64,000 nt of DNA from Stutzerimonas decontaminans. GTDB taxonomy: Bacteria; Pseudomonadota; Gammaproteobacteria; Pseudomonadales; Pseudomonadaceae. The notes under the pieces were generated by a model. The model had not been told where the DNA came from, ran no database searches, and worked only from the letters and a program-made list of their open reading frames with translations. Positions 8,584 to 18,225 of the stretch are shown here, piece after piece. The stretch covers positions 1,984,001 to 2,048,000 of the forward strand of contig NZ_CP007509.1 in the NCBI RefSeq assembly GCF_000661915.1, read 5' to 3'. A program made the position numbers and the translations under genes. Every line of letters begins with the position of its first letter. Position 1 is the stretch's first letter.

Positions 8584-9789
8584 TTAGTGATGCGATTCAG
8601 CCCGCTGTGCAGCAGCCCCATCGGGTTGGCGACGAAGGTTGAGCGTTTGCAGCAGGGCCCCGGCCAGCGCAACGGCGCCGGCACTGGCAGCCAGAGACCA
8701 GGTGGGCAGCTGCAGTAGAAGAACGAACCCACCTGCGGCGGCACCGATCGCACTGCCCAGGTACAGCGCGGACTCGTTGAGCGCGATGGCGAGATTGCCG
8801 TCGCCCTGTGCCTGGCGCGCCAGGATCAGTTCGTTGTTCTGCGGCACCTGCAGTGCCCAGCCCACGGCTCCCCACAGCACGATGGGTAGCATGGCGAGCC
8901 ACGCACTGAACGTGGCAACCATGGGTAGCAGGAACAGCGATACGCCCAGGATAAGCATGATGGCCAGGACCAGCACCGGCCCCCTCACGCGATCCACGAC
9001 CGGTCCGATCAGGAAGCTACCGAGTACGCCGCCGATCCCCCACGCCCAGAGGAAAGGGGTAACCGAGCGGACGCCGCCAAACTCGGGGTCGCGCAGCAGT
9101 GGTGCGATAAAGGTGTACATGCCGAGGCTGGCGATGGCAGCGAGCAGCGAAACGAGCAGGATGGTGACTACGTGCCCATCGGCGAGGATGGCGAGTTTCT
9201 CGCGAAGGGAGCTGGCTGGTGCGGCGGGCAGTGCCGGCAGCAGCAGTAGGAGCCCGACGAAGGCCAGAAGCCCGAGCAGCGTGACCAGCGAGAGCGCGGC
9301 CTGCCAACCCATGTGGTCGGCGATCATGAGGCTAAGCGGTACGCCCAGAACCACGCCGCTGGCCATTCCGCCCATGATGATCGCGATGGACTTGCCGCGT
9401 CGCTCGGCAGTCGAAAGGGCAGCCGATGCGCCGATGCCCATCGCCAGGTAAACGCCCGCGCCAATTCCAGCAACGGCGCGCCAGGCCAGCAGTGCATTGA
9501 AGTTGGTGGAAAGCGCGCTGGCCGCGTTTGCGATGACGAACAGGGCCAGTGCGGCAAGCAGGCCACTGCGCTGGCGGTCTGGTGGTGTCAGTGCCACGAA
9601 GATGGGCGAGCCTAGGCCATAGGCCAGGGTGAAGGCGGTAACCAGCTGCGCGGCTACGGCAACTGAAACCGTGAAGGCGTCTTCGATCAAGGGTATCAGC
9701 CCGGCCGTCACGTAGGACGCCATGCCGAGTGCGAAGGCGCCGAGCGCGATCAGGTAGATGGAAAGTGGATTGGTTGAGGGGGTGCTCAT
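8584..9789 (-). CDS. MFS transporter (AraJ/drug-efflux type)
   Basis: The 401-residue product shows about 12 hydrophobic segments and the usual features of DHA1-type exporters: a first helix LIALGAFALGMASYV, then AYGLGSPIFVALTPPDRQRSGLL with the loop-2 motif, and GVVLGVPLSL. It starts 61 bases after the asparagine-synthetase stop on the same strand. The placement suggests export of the product of the upstream enzymes. The start at MSTPSTNP was preferred to 9840, which would give a 17-residue soluble N-terminal extension. Confidence 0.85.
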   Translation of the reverse strand: MSTPSTNPLSIYLIALGAFALGMASYVTAGLIPLIEDAFTVSVAVAAQLVTAFTLAYGLGSPIFVALTPPDRQRSGLLAALALFVIANAASALSTNFNALLAWRAVAGIGAGVYLAMGIGASAALSTAERRGKSIAIIMGGMASGVVLGVPLSLMIADHMGWQAALSLVTLLGLLAFVGLLLLLPALPAAPASSLREKLAILADGHVVTILLVSLLAAIASLGMYTFIAPLLRDPEFGGVRSVTPFLWAWGIGGVLGSFLIGPVVDRVRGPVLVLAIMLILGVSLFLLPMVATFSAWLAMLPIVLWGAVGWALQVPQNNELILARQAQGDGNLAIALNESALYLGSAIGAAAGGFVLLLQLPTWSLAASAGAVALAGALLQTLNLRRQPDGAAAQRAESHH

Positions 9790-9850
9790 GACGGATGAGG
9801 GCTCCACGTCGTGACAGGGCAGTGCGGCCCGTCGGGCCACGCCCGAAGAG

Positions 9851-11704
9851 TTAAAGATCCAGTGTTACGTCAAGGTCCGTCAGCCAGGTGTTGAGTCCGA
9901 CGGCGAGTTCCATGCCCATCCGGTCATACATGGGCGAGACGTCGCCCAGCGGCCGGTTAAGCGTTTCCTGGACGTGCATGGTGTCCAGCAGCGGTCGGAC
10001 GGGGGCATCCTGGCTTTGCATGATCGCGGCCAGCGACTGGCGCAGCGCGTGTTCGTACGCTGGGTCCTGCGTAGAGGGGTAGGGGCTCTTGACGCGGTCG
10101 GTGATCGATGGCGGCAACAGGTCGCGTGTCGCTGCGCGCAGGATGCTCTTTTCGCGGCCATCGAAGGCCTTAAGCGACCATGGGATGTTGAAGGCATACT
10201 CGACCAGTTGGTGGTCGCAGAATGGAACCCGGACCTCCAGTCCGACCGCCATGCTCATGCGGTCCTTGCGATCGAGCAGCGTTTGCACGAAGCGAGTGAG
10301 GTTCAGGTAGCTGAGCTCTCGCATGCGCTGCTCGACCGGACTCTCGCCGACAAGCATGGGTGTTTCGGCAATCGCCTGGCGGTAGCTGTCGGCAAGGAAT
10401 GCAGGCATGTCGAGCTGGCGCAGCAGCCCACGGTCGAACAGCGTCTTGCCGTCGAAGTACTTGCCGGTGACGGACGTCAGCCACGGAAAGGTATCTGCCT
10501 CGATTGCCTCGGGGTCATGGAACCACCGATAGCCGCCAAACACCTCGTCCGCGCTCTCGCCAGAAAGCGCCACGGTCGAATGCTTGCGCACCTCTTCGAA
10601 CAGGCGATACAGCGACGGCCACATGTCGCCCCAATACGCCGGTGGAAGGTCCAGTGCGTGCACGACCTGTCGGCGCAGGGTCGGGTCGGCAAGCTCGGCA
10701 CTGTCCAGGATGATCTCGCCATGCGTGCTATGGATTCGCGCAACCAGTTCGCGAACGAAGGGCGCATCCGGCGTTCCCCGAACCGCGTCGCCGGCGAAGC
10801 CCTGGCCGTGATCTCGAAAGTCCACCGAGAAGGAACGAATGTTCGGTTTGCCCGCCTCGAGTAGTTTCTTTGAAGCCAGCGCAGTGATCACGGACGAGTC
10901 CAGACCGCCTGATAGTAGGCTGCACAGGGGAACGTCCGCGACGATCTGACGCTCGACGATATCTTCCAGCAGATCACGCGTATGCCGGACGGTTTGCTCT
11001 AGCGAATCGGCGTGCTCGCGCGCCTCGAGGCGCCAGTATCGCCGCCGCGTCAGCCCTCGGCGATCGACTCGAACGACTTCGCCGGGCAGAACCTCGTACA
11101 TGCCATGGAAGACGGCATGGCCGGGGGTTTTGACCATCTCCAGTATTTCTCGAAGACCGTCCGCACGGACGCGGCGTGGCACGCTCGGGTTGGCCAAGAG
11201 GGCCTTCGGCTCGGAACCGAAAATGACACCGTCCGCGGTGGGGTAGTAGTACAGGGGCTTGACGCCCATGCGGTCGCGGACGAGAAGCAGGCTTTCCTGA
11301 CGTCGGTCCCAGATGGCAAAGGCATACATGCCGTTGAGACGGTCGACGAAGTTTTCCCCCCATTCGAGATACGCGCGAAGGACCACTTCGGTATCGCTGC
11401 GGTTTTCGAAACGATGCCCGCGCAACTGCAGTTCTGCACGCAGTTCGCGGAAGTTGTAGATCTCGCCGCTATAGGTAATGGCCGCTGCCTGTTTGCCATC
11501 CGCCTGGCGAGCCAACATCGGCTGCTTGCCGCCCTCCAGATCGATAATCGAAAGGCGGCGATGGCCGAGGCCGATTGGGCCGTCGATCCAGATTCCCTGC
11601 GCATCCGGGCCCCGACGGGCCATCGAGTCGGTCATGCGTTGCAGGGTGTTTTCTTGTGCCTGCATTTGCTGGCTGTAGGACAGCCATCCTGTAATTCCAC
11701 ACAT
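9851..11704 (-). CDS. asnB: Glutamine-hydrolysing asparagine synthetase family protein
   Basis: The 617-residue protein begins MCGITGW, placing the catalytic Cys2 of the class II glutaminase domain directly after the initiator Met. The synthetase domain has the ATP-pyrophosphatase loop LLSGGLDSSVITALAS and the ALSGESADEVFGGY motif. Such enzymes amidate aspartate, but relatives in biosynthetic clusters amidate other carboxylates or close lactams. The gene sits 13 bases behind the Gfo/Idh gene and ahead of an exporter, which favours a pathway role over housekeeping asparagine supply. The upstream frame extension (to 11818) was rejected because Cys2 must be N-terminal. Confidence 0.9.
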   Translation of the reverse strand: MCGITGWLSYSQQMQAQENTLQRMTDSMARRGPDAQGIWIDGPIGLGHRRLSIIDLEGGKQPMLARQADGKQAAAITYSGEIYNFRELRAELQLRGHRFENRSDTEVVLRAYLEWGENFVDRLNGMYAFAIWDRRQESLLLVRDRMGVKPLYYYPTADGVIFGSEPKALLANPSVPRRVRADGLREILEMVKTPGHAVFHGMYEVLPGEVVRVDRRGLTRRRYWRLEAREHADSLEQTVRHTRDLLEDIVERQIVADVPLCSLLSGGLDSSVITALASKKLLEAGKPNIRSFSVDFRDHGQGFAGDAVRGTPDAPFVRELVARIHSTHGEIILDSAELADPTLRRQVVHALDLPPAYWGDMWPSLYRLFEEVRKHSTVALSGESADEVFGGYRWFHDPEAIEADTFPWLTSVTGKYFDGKTLFDRGLLRQLDMPAFLADSYRQAIAETPMLVGESPVEQRMRELSYLNLTRFVQTLLDRKDRMSMAVGLEVRVPFCDHQLVEYAFNIPWSLKAFDGREKSILRAATRDLLPPSITDRVKSPYPSTQDPAYEHALRQSLAAIMQSQDAPVRPLLDTMHVQETLNRPLGDVSPMYDRMGMELAVGLNTWLTDLDVTLDL

Positions 11705-11717
11705 AGTCGTCTCCTGA

Positions 11718-12791
11718 TTAGCCAAGGCTTTCGAGGTCGCTGTCTTCGGCGAGCAGGACCCGGTCCAGGGCGCGGTTGTAGTGCGCGGGAACAGCGATTG
11801 CCTTGGCGCGTGTCTCAAGCGTGTTGAGCAGGCGCTGCAGTTCGATGGCGGTGTTCAGGTCGGCGAAGGGCAGGTCGGGCTCGCGTCGGCTTGCTATCCA
11901 GAGCACGGCGTCCCGGCACAAGCGCGAGAGCTTGTGGAGCGTTTCCAGACCCGGCTTGCTGGGCGCCTCACTTGTTTCGTGCAGCGTCAACGGCGTTCCG
12001 TCGCTATCGCGCATCCAGATCCTCAGGTGATCGTGGTCCCAGCAGGGCGTATCGAAGGTCAGCCGTGCGTGGATGACATGCGCCTGGTCATCCACGAACG
12101 ACCAGTCGACGGTGCGCTGGCGTACGACATGGACGAAACTGCTGTAGCCGGTGACGGGGGCCTCGCCGAGCGTTGCGCCGACCATCACCGTGTCGAGCAC
12201 GGCGGGGCCGGATATCGAGAAGTCCGATCGAACGCCGATCACCTCGTCGACTGACCACGGACCTTCGATGGGGCAAATCCAGTTCACGAGGTCTAGTGCA
12301 TGGATCACTTCACTTGTAACGCCGCAGGTCGGGCGATAATCGTTGATACGGTCCTTGCCCCAGTTGAAGTGGGCCCGCACCAGGCGCCACCGATGTCGAG
12401 CGACCCACTCGCGAAGCGTCTGGCTCGCAGCCGAGTAGCGCTCGACCAGGTTGAGCGCGAAGCCATTGAGCGAAGCGAGGGCGGTGTCGATGGATCTAAG
12501 GTCGTCAGCCGGTGTGACCAGCGGTTTTTCGCAAATGACGAATCCGTGATAGCCGCGCAGTTGGCCAAGCACCGAGGCATGGCTCACGTCATTGACGCTG
12601 ACCACGATCAGATCGGGTCCAAACGCCTCGAGCGCTTGCTCGATGGTCCCGATTCGCTCTAGCGTGCTCGGCCTTTCTCGGCGATCCAGATAGGCGATCG
12701 ACATCCCGACACCGCATGTGCGACCGACGTATTCGAGTGCGTGCTGCCATCGCAGTCCGGCATAACCCAGGCCGATAATGAGCACCTTCAT
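11718..12791 (-). CDS. Gfo/Idh/MocA-family NAD(P)-dependent oxidoreductase
   Basis: The 357-residue product has an N-terminal Rossmann fold (MKVLIIGLGYAGLRW, GxGxxG) and the family EKP motif (VICEKPLV, around residue 95), followed by a C-terminal alpha/beta domain. Family members reduce or oxidise hydroxyl/keto groups or imines, often on sugars and in secondary metabolism. The ATG overlaps the GNAT stop (ATGA) and the stop is 13 bases before asnB. A longer frame reaching 13883 is only an overlapping open frame across the GNAT and ALAS genes. Confidence 0.85.
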   Translation of the reverse strand: MKVLIIGLGYAGLRWQHALEYVGRTCGVGMSIAYLDRRERPSTLERIGTIEQALEAFGPDLIVVSVNDVSHASVLGQLRGYHGFVICEKPLVTPADDLRSIDTALASLNGFALNLVERYSAASQTLREWVARHRWRLVRAHFNWGKDRINDYRPTCGVTSEVIHALDLVNWICPIEGPWSVDEVIGVRSDFSISGPAVLDTVMVGATLGEAPVTGYSSFVHVVRQRTVDWSFVDDQAHVIHARLTFDTPCWDHDHLRIWMRDSDGTPLTLHETSEAPSKPGLETLHKLSRLCRDAVLWIASRREPDLPFADLNTAIELQRLLNTLETRAKAIAVPAHYNRALDRVLLAEDSDLESLG

Positions 12792-13291
12792 GTCGGCGTC
12801 TCCTGGCGGACCAGCAAGCGCTCGCCGCTGGGCTGGAAGCCTAGCGACGAGTAAAGCTGCGCCCCGTCTTCTGTGGTTTGCAGCACGACGGTGCGCACCT
12901 CGCGGTTGTCGAACCAACGCAGCAAAGTGGTCATGAGCTCGCGGGCTATGCCTCTGGCACGGAACTGCGGTGCTACCACGACCGACTGCACCCACCCTGA
13001 CAACCCGTTCGGGTTCGCGGCGGTGGGGGCCCTCGCGTCGATGATGCCGGTCGCGCACCCAATCACCTGGCCGGAGTCGCGATGCTCGACGGCAAGCACA
13101 CGGACATTGTCGTTCGCGCCGAGGATGCTGCTCAGCCAAGTCCGGTACGCCGCTCGCCAGCGAGCGCACGCTTCTGGCGTGCGGCTTGAGTAGCTGGCGT
13201 CGGTGCCGTCGAGCAGTACGCCGCGCAGCTCGATCAGCATCGGGATGTCGAGCGCGGTCGCGCTGCGCACGTTGAATAACGAATCGCCCAT
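12788..13291 (-). CDS. GNAT-family N-acetyltransferase
   Basis: The 167-residue product contains the acetyl-CoA binding motif of the GNAT fold (VQSVVVAPQFRARGIARELM, with R-x-x-G-I-A) and the C-terminal YSSLGFQPSGERL strand typical of the family. It should transfer an acyl group from CoA to an amine. Start (TGATG with the ALAS stop) and stop (ATGA with the oxidoreductase start) both overlap neighbours, so it is translationally coupled in the middle of the operon. The free amine of 5-aminolevulinate or a derivative is an obvious but unproven substrate. Confidence 0.85.
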   Translation of the reverse strand: MGDSLFNVRSATALDIPMLIELRGVLLDGTDASYSSRTPEACARWRAAYRTWLSSILGANDNVRVLAVEHRDSGQVIGCATGIIDARAPTAANPNGLSGWVQSVVVAPQFRARGIARELMTTLLRWFDNREVRTVVLQTTEDGAQLYSSLGFQPSGERLLVRQETPT

Positions 13292-14523
13292 CACGCCACC
13301 TCCGTCTTGAAGGCACGCGAAGCCCTGGGGATGTCGAAGCGCGCGAATGTCTCGTCCAGCGCTGCGGCGAGCTGCGCGATCTGCGCTTCGCTGTGGTTGG
13401 GCGTGGCGTTGATGCGAAAGCGCTCGGTGCCCACGCGTACCGACGGATAGTTGATTGGCTGGAGGTACACGCGGTGGGTATGGAGCAGGCGCTGGGCGGC
13501 AGCCTTGCACCGTTCGGCCTCGCCAACGAGAACGGGCAACACGTGCGTCTGCGAGCAGGGCATGACCGGGATGTCGTACTGCTTGAGCCGTTCACGAAGA
13601 AGCGCGGTCTTGGCGTGCAGCTGGGTGCGTTCGTCGTCGTGAGCCTTGAGGTATTCGACGCTTGCAAGGCAGCCGGCCGTAACCGCCGGTGGCAGCGAAG
13701 TGGTGAAGATGAAGCCGGTTGCGAAGGAACGCACGGCATCGACGATGACCTGGCTCGAGGCGATGTACCCGCCAATGACCCCGATGGCCTTGGCCATCGT
13801 GCCCTGGATGATGTCGATCTCGCCGGCCAGTCCGAGCTGCGCGGCAATGCCGGCACCGCGCGGACCGTACATGCCCACCGCATGAACCTCGTCCAGGTAC
13901 GTCAGCGCGTTGTGGCGCTTGGCAACCTCGACGATACGTTCGATTGGCGCGATGTCGCCGTCCATTGAGTAAATCGACTCGAACACCACGAGCTTTGGCT
14001 GCCCGAGTGGGTAGCCAGCCAGGATCTCATCGAGATGACGGGCATCGTTGTGCCTGAATACCTTGCGCTCGTTGGGTGTTGCCCGAATGCCATTGACGAT
14101 CGAGGCGTGGTTCATGGCGTCGCTCGCCACCAAACAGTCTGGAATCTGGCGCAGCAGGCATTGCAGGGTCGCATCGTTCGAGCCGAAGCCGGTTGGAAAG
14201 ACCAGCGCGGCCTCCTTGCCATGCCACTCGGCAAGGCTGGCTTCCAGGCGGGCATACAGCTCATGGGATCCGCCGATATTGCGCGAGCCGCCGGAGCCGG
14301 CGCCGTAGGTCTCGAGTGCGACGTGCATCTGCTGGCGCACCGCCGGGTGCTGGGACATTCCCAGGTAGTCGTTGCTGCACCAGACAACGACCGGCTCCCG
14401 GTCGCTGCCGTGGAGCTTGGCTAGTGGGTACTGGCCACAGATGCGGCTGAGCGTTGTGAACGTGCGGTACTGGTTGGAGGACTTCAATGACTCCAGCTGT
14501 TCGCGAAGCAATGATTGGTACAT
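13291..14523 (-). CDS. hemA: 5-aminolevulinate synthase (ALAS, PLP-dependent)
   Basis: The 410-residue product is a full-length alpha-oxoamine synthase. Diagnostic features are [11 protein letters not shown], the ALAS-type [26 protein letters not shown] and the PLP-lysine segment [18 protein letters not shown] condenses glycine with succinyl-CoA to 5-aminolevulinate. Pseudomonads make haem precursors by the C5 route, so a free-standing ALAS here is better explained by specialised metabolism. The start ATG follows AGGAGAG. It is the first gene of the operon, facing a divergent regulator 140 bases away. A related acyl-CoA donor other than succinyl-CoA cannot be excluded. Confidence 0.88.
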   Translation of the reverse strand: MYQSLLREQLESLKSSNQYRTFTTLSRICGQYPLAKLHGSDREPVVVWCSNDYLGMSQHPAVRQQMHVALETYGAGSGGSRNIGGSHELYARLEASLAEWHGKEAALVFPTGFGSNDATLQCLLRQIPDCLVASDAMNHASIVNGIRATPNERKVFRHNDARHLDEILAGYPLGQPKLVVFESIYSMDGDIAPIERIVEVAKRHNALTYLDEVHAVGMYGPRGAGIAAQLGLAGEIDIIQGTMAKAIGVIGGYIASSQVIVDAVRSFATGFIFTTSLPPAVTAGCLASVEYLKAHDDERTQLHAKTALLRERLKQYDIPVMPCSQTHVLPVLVGEAERCKAAAQRLLHTHRVYLQPINYPSVRVGTERFRINATPNHSEAQIAQLAAALDETFARFDIPRASRAFKTEVA

Positions 14524-14663
14524 CCGTATCTCTCCTAGCGATCTGGCCGCCTTGCCCCTACGGACTGCTCTGCAATGGGGTTTTGCGCGACGAGGCGCTA
14601 TTCTTAGTACCGATGCCAGGGGGTTACAATTTGACTAGTTATGCTGTTACTGGAGGTAATTGG

Positions 14664-15542
14664 ATGAGCGCACCGCGAAGCTTCGAACGAAACCGCACCG
14701 AGCTTGCCGACTTCCTGCGCAGCCGCCGTGAACGCATTACGCCGGAGGAGGTTGGCCTGCCGTCGGGCGTCAGGCGCCGTACGCCGGGCCTTCGACGAGA
14801 GGAGGTGGCCGCGCTCGCTGGGGTGGGGTTGTCCTGGTACACCTGGCTGGAGCAGGGCAGGGATATCGGCGTATCGGCGACATTTCTCGAGAACCTGGCG
14901 CGCACGCTCAAGCTCGATGCGACAGAACGTCGCCATCTGTTCCTGCTGGCCCATCAGCGCTTGCCGCCAGAGCCGGGCAAGACGTGGTGCGTGGTTCCGC
15001 CCCTCGTGCACCGGCTGATGGCCGATCTGCCGTTGCGCCCGGCGTATGTGTTGAACCTGCGTTGGGACGTGCTGGCCTGGAATGCTGCGGCCGATCGGCT
15101 GTTTGGCTTCTCGAGCTTTCCGGCCGAGCGCCGCAACCTGCTCTGGCTGCTGTTTACCGCCCCCTCGATGCGCACCCTGTTCGATCCCTGGCAGGATCAG
15201 GCGCTGCAAATCCTGTCGAGCTTTCGCCGCGACTTCGTCCGCGCCCCGCAGGACCCGGATATCGGGAGCCTGGTCAGGGGCCTGGAAAAGGTCGATCCCG
15301 ACTTCCGGACGTGGTGGCGGCAGCAGGACATCCACGGCCCCTGCCAGGGCATTCGTCATTTCCAGGTGGCCGATATCGGGCCCGTCGTATTCGACCATAC
15401 CTCGCTGTCCATCGATGTGGATCGCGACCTGCGGCTTGTCTATTACGCGGCCAGGGAAGGGCAGGCGCAGAGTCGCTCGTTCGAGCAGTGGCTCCAGACC
15501 GAGCGCGAGCAGGCGGCACGCGATGCAGACGTTCTCAACTGA
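14664..15542 (+). CDS. XRE regulator with MmyB-like ligand-binding domain
   Basis: The 292-residue product has an N-terminal helix-turn-helix (TPGLRREEVAALAGVGLSWYTWLEQGR, quoted in part, residues ~35-65). The C-terminal MmyB-type PAS-like domain includes RPAYVLNLRWDVLAWN and FDHTSLSIDVDRDLRLV. Such proteins often sense small or fatty ligands and control divergent genes. GGAGG lies 8 bases before the ATG. It is transcribed away from the aminolevulinate-synthase operon across a 140-base gap, so it is the best candidate regulator. The last ~56 codons recur almost unchanged at 35478-35645. Confidence 0.88.
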   Translation: MSAPRSFERNRTELADFLRSRRERITPEEVGLPSGVRRRTPGLRREEVAALAGVGLSWYTWLEQGRDIGVSATFLENLARTLKLDATERRHLFLLAHQRLPPEPGKTWCVVPPLVHRLMADLPLRPAYVLNLRWDVLAWNAAADRLFGFSSFPAERRNLLWLLFTAPSMRTLFDPWQDQALQILSSFRRDFVRAPQDPDIGSLVRGLEKVDPDFRTWWRQQDIHGPCQGIRHFQVADIGPVVFDHTSLSIDVDRDLRLVYYAAREGQAQSRSFEQWLQTEREQAARDADVLN

Positions 15543-15586
15543 TGGCGGGACCGCGTGAGCGACCGATCTGCCAAGGCACTTGGGCG
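15375..15586. repeat. Direct repeat copy 1, left border of the copper island
   Basis: Positions 15375-15573 align without gaps to 35478-35676 (offset 20103) with about 11 differences by eye, and a weaker match runs to 15586. The unit holds the end of the XRE regulator gene plus, on the minus strand, the last codons of a relaxase gene (WQIGRSRGPAIS then stop). Here the regulator is intact and the relaxase is only a stub. Confidence 0.85.
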
Positions 15587-15750
15587 GGATTGCGCGAGCG
15601 CGACTCATGTACTCGCTTCATTGGTACGGAGTCAAACTTAGGCTAGTAGATTCGCTGGATAAGCCAAGTTTCTAGAATACTTGCTCCGCGAGAGCATTTA
15701 CTGAGTTAGGACTAGTTCGCTGCTTTAGTACGTTTTAGAAACATGCTCCG

Positions 15751-15768
15751 CATTGCAATATTGTAATG
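15751..15768 (+). promoter_or_regulatory. CopR-box-like palindrome
   Basis: CATTGCAATATTGTAATG matches the pattern TTACA-N4-TGTAAT seen repeatedly in this island, with one change in the left arm. It lies 70 bases before the small secreted protein gene at 15838. Confidence 0.45.
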
Positions 15769-15837
15769 CAAGGAACATCTTTGCGTAAGGTTGGCACCTT
15801 TAAGCTATCTAGCATCAACTACCAAGAGGTGTTACCG

Positions 15838-16137
15838 ATGAAAAATATTGCAGCTGTTTTTGCTGTTGTTATAGCCATCACTTCTTCCTTCGCAATGGCT
15901 GAAGTGGATCGAAATTCCACGATGCAGCATGACTATTCGACCGCCGAGGGCAGGCAGGCTCTAAAAGTCCTTCTTGAAAGCGGTGATGTTCTAAGTGTGT
16001 CTCCAATGGGTGGCAAGAGTGTTGTAGGCAGGTCAAGTGGTCGCGTGCAGCCATACGAAATCAAAATTCGTACTCCTGATGGACTCGTTCACTCAGTTGA
16101 GTTCCGTAGCGTGCCGGTTGGAATAAATAACGGTTAA
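15838..16137 (+). CDS. Small secreted protein of unknown function
   Basis: The 99-residue product has a clear signal peptide (MKNIAAVFAVVIAITSSFAMA) and a mature part of about 77 residues ending in a beta-rich stretch (YEIKIRTPDGLVHSVEFRS). No cysteines and few histidines are present, so it is not an obvious metal binder. The family was not recognised. The start at MKNIAAV is chosen because the signal peptide begins there and GAGG precedes it; an upstream ATG at 15766 lies inside the putative CopR box. It is probably copper-induced, followed by a good terminator, and resembles in size the DUF2790 proteins of copper regulons. Confidence 0.65.
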   Translation: MKNIAAVFAVVIAITSSFAMAEVDRNSTMQHDYSTAEGRQALKVLLESGDVLSVSPMGGKSVVGRSSGRVQPYEIKIRTPDGLVHSVEFRSVPVGINNG

Positions 16138-16154
16138 TGATTTAAAAAGTCGTT

Positions 16155-16200
16155 ATAAGCCAGTCGCATGATCGTTGCGATTGGCTTATCACTTATTTTT
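16155..16200 (+). terminator. Rho-independent terminator
   Basis: A 14-bp stem (16155-16168 with 16176-16189, one G-T wobble) and a 7-base loop are followed by CACTTATTTTT. It closes the small secreted protein gene. Confidence 0.8.
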
Positions 16201-16300
16201 AAAGTGGCCGATTTCTCTGCATAAGAGTGGCAGTAGTAAAGCCAAGCGCGTTGGTTTGGGTATAAGAAGTAGGTGTTCCGCTGCTGAATAACAGCGCCAT

Positions 16301-16332
16301 CCTGCCAAGACCATAAACACTATCTTGGCAGG
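16301..16332 (-). terminator. Hairpin behind the copper-storage gene
   Basis: Perfect 10-bp inverted repeat CCTGCCAAGA / TCTTGGCAGG with a 12-base loop, starting 15 bases after the csp stop on the minus strand. No T-tract follows, so termination or mRNA stabilisation is inferred. Confidence 0.55.
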
Positions 16333-16346
16333 AGGCGGCTTGCTGG

Positions 16347-16676
16347 TTATACAGCCATACGCTCACATTCTTCAGCACAATTCATACAGGCTTTCGCGCA
16401 TTCTTGGCAGTGATCCATCTGATGCTTGGCACACTCTTCACCGCAGGCCCGGCAAATTTTTGCACACAATGCACAAAACTCTTTAGCCAACTCGCTCTGG
16501 CGACTCATGAGTCTGGCTGCCAGAGCACACATGTCAGCACAATCCCTGTCGAGCTCAATGCAACGAGCCATCGCTTGTACGTTTTCTTCGCGTAAACAGG
16601 CAGATGCGCATGCTTCGCACACTAGTGCGCAGTTTGAACAAGCTTGAATGCAGCTATTGAACATTGTATTAGTCAT
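16347..16676 (-). CDS. Four-helix-bundle copper-storage protein (Csp3-like)
   Basis: The 109-residue product holds 19 cysteines in CxxxC-type spacing along predicted helices (CSNCALVCEACASAC, CALCAKICRACGEEC, CQECAKACMNCAEEC). This is the pattern of Csp proteins, which fill a four-helix bundle with Cu(I) thiolates. There is no signal peptide, so storage should be cytosolic as in Csp3. The MTNTMFNS start was preferred over an ATG 12 bases upstream. A CopR-like box lies 112 bases upstream. It stands alone, divergent from the small secreted gene and convergent with nothing. Confidence 0.85.
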   Translation of the reverse strand: MTNTMFNSCIQACSNCALVCEACASACLREENVQAMARCIELDRDCADMCALAARLMSRQSELAKEFCALCAKICRACGEECAKHQMDHCQECAKACMNCAEECERMAV

Positions 16677-16787
16677 GACTTCCTCCAAAGTTCGTATTTA
16701 AGCGTTCAGCCTTGAGCCGGCCCGAGGCATTCCTCAGGTAGCACATAAATCCGACACGTGTAGAGTTCGTCCGTTTCAATAGTTGAA

Positions 16788-16803
16788 ATTACAATCTTGT
16801 AAG
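16788..16803 (-). promoter_or_regulatory. CopR-box-like palindrome upstream of the copper-storage gene
   Basis: ATTACAATCTTGTAAG has TTACA and TGTAA half-sites separated by four bases, in the copS-csp gap upstream of the csp start. Confidence 0.55.
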
Positions 16804-16839
16804 GTTGCTCATGAGTGCTATGCGGCTGATTTTGACATG

Positions 16840-18225
16840 TTATTTATTTAGACGGGGAAGCTCTATGTGAAAGCCCGTCACGCCGTCTACTGAGGTACAC
16901 CAGATTCTGCCTTTATGGGCCTCAACGATGGATCTGGTGATTGCCAGGCCAAGGCCAGCGTTGCTTGGGCTACCCTCGCGTCGGGCAGGATCGACCCGGT
17001 AGAAGCGATAGAAAAGCTTGTCCAGGTGCTCGGGCTTGATCGTCCCTCCGGGATTCTCGACGCTGAGGGTGACCGTCCTTTCCGTCTCGTGAATGGTTAC
17101 AGAAATAGTTTCCCCAACCGGGGTGTAACGCAGCGCGTTGGATAACAAATTGGAGACCGCTCTATCGAGCATCAATTTATCTCCAAGCACATTGCCTGCG
17201 CCTGAGACTGAGAGACGGATATCGCGTTCGTCGGCTAGTAAGTGATAGTACTCAAGCAGCTTAACAACGACATCAGCGAGTTCGGTAGGCGCTTGTTCGG
17301 GGATAATCAAGCCATTGTCGGATTTGGCCAAAAAGAGCATGTCGTCAATCATGCGTGACATACGCTTCAATTCCTCTAGATTGGAGTACAGATTCTCCTC
17401 ATAAGCATCAATATCCCGCTTTTTGGTCAGCACTACCTCAGTGTGGGTCATGAGATTGCTGACAGGGGTTCGCAATTCATGAGCAATGTCCGCAGAGAAA
17501 TTCGAGAGCCGGGCGAAGGCATCTTCTAGGCGACCCAACATCGCGTTGAAGGATAGAACCAGTTGCTGCAGCTCTAACGGTACTGGCTCAAGGGGTATTC
17601 GTTCCTGTAACGACCTAGCTGACATCGATGCGGCGAGATGGGTAACTTGCCTCAGCGGCCTGAGGCCACTTCGAACAACCACCCAGCCAAGCGCAGCACT
17701 AATCAGGGCGCTGATGATCAATCCAACGCCGAACCAACGCTGCAAAGTCTGAAAGAAATGCGCGTGGTTAGTGACATCGAGAATCAGCAGTGCTGTAAGC
17801 GGTTCGGGCTGGTCTGCTACCGAGATTCGGGCAGTCATCCCTCTATACAGGTGTCCGGCATATTTCCATTCCCACATGCTCTGCTGTTCTGCGTGCCTGA
17901 AGCTTTCCGGGACGTCGACTGCCTTGGGATCAGAAAAGAGCACTCTGCCATCTCCGCTCAAGATGGTCGCCGCTAAATCATGATGAGCACCGAGCAGGGC
18001 TCGCAACTGCGGTAGCTCCTCTGCAAGGTTCGCGCTGCTGCGTGCGTTATTGAGAATGTGTTTGGTCGATTCGAGCTTCTCAACCAGGGCCTGCCGATCT
18101 AACACTTCGAAGTGATGCTGGCTGAGCAAATTGAAGCTCAGCCCCGCTATGGTGAGAACTACAACCACCACAGACATGAACATGAGACTCATGCGGGCGG
18201 TCAGCGAAAGGTGGCGCAGGCTCAC
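16840..18225 (-). CDS. copS: Copper-sensing membrane histidine kinase
   Basis: The 461-residue product has a transmembrane helix at ~10-35, a periplasmic sensor to ~170, a second helix ([16 protein letters not shown]), a HAMP linker, the phosphoacceptor H-box [12 protein letters not shown], an N-box ([10 protein letters not shown]) and a glycine-rich box (GLGLAI). It should phosphorylate CopR when periplasmic copper or silver rises. The start is GTG at 18225, overlapping the copR stop (GTGA), which places [11 protein letters not shown] at the N-terminus. The longer open frame to 18363 overlaps copR and is not supported. Length is normal for the CusS/CopS family. Confidence 0.9.
   Translation of the reverse strand: MSLRHLSLTARMSLMFMSVVVVVLTIAGLSFNLLSQHHFEVLDRQALVEKLESTKHILNNARSSANLAEELPQLRALLGAHHDLAATILSGDGRVLFSDPKAVDVPESFRHAEQQSMWEWKYAGHLYRGMTARISVADQPEPLTALLILDVTNHAHFFQTLQRWFGVGLIISALISAALGWVVVRSGLRPLRQVTHLAASMSARSLQERIPLEPVPLELQQLVLSFNAMLGRLEDAFARLSNFSADIAHELRTPVSNLMTHTEVVLTKKRDIDAYEENLYSNLEELKRMSRMIDDMLFLAKSDNGLIIPEQAPTELADVVVKLLEYYHLLADERDIRLSVSGAGNVLGDKLMLDRAVSNLLSNALRYTPVGETISVTIHETERTVTLSVENPGGTIKPEHLDKLFYRFYRVDPARREGSPSNAGLGLAITRSIVEAHKGRIWCTSVDGVTGFHIELPRLNK

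Noticed and set aside
12792..13883. Upstream extension of the Gfo/Idh frame
   Set aside because: Open by chance across GNAT and ALAS; the Rossmann fold starts at the ATG at 12791.
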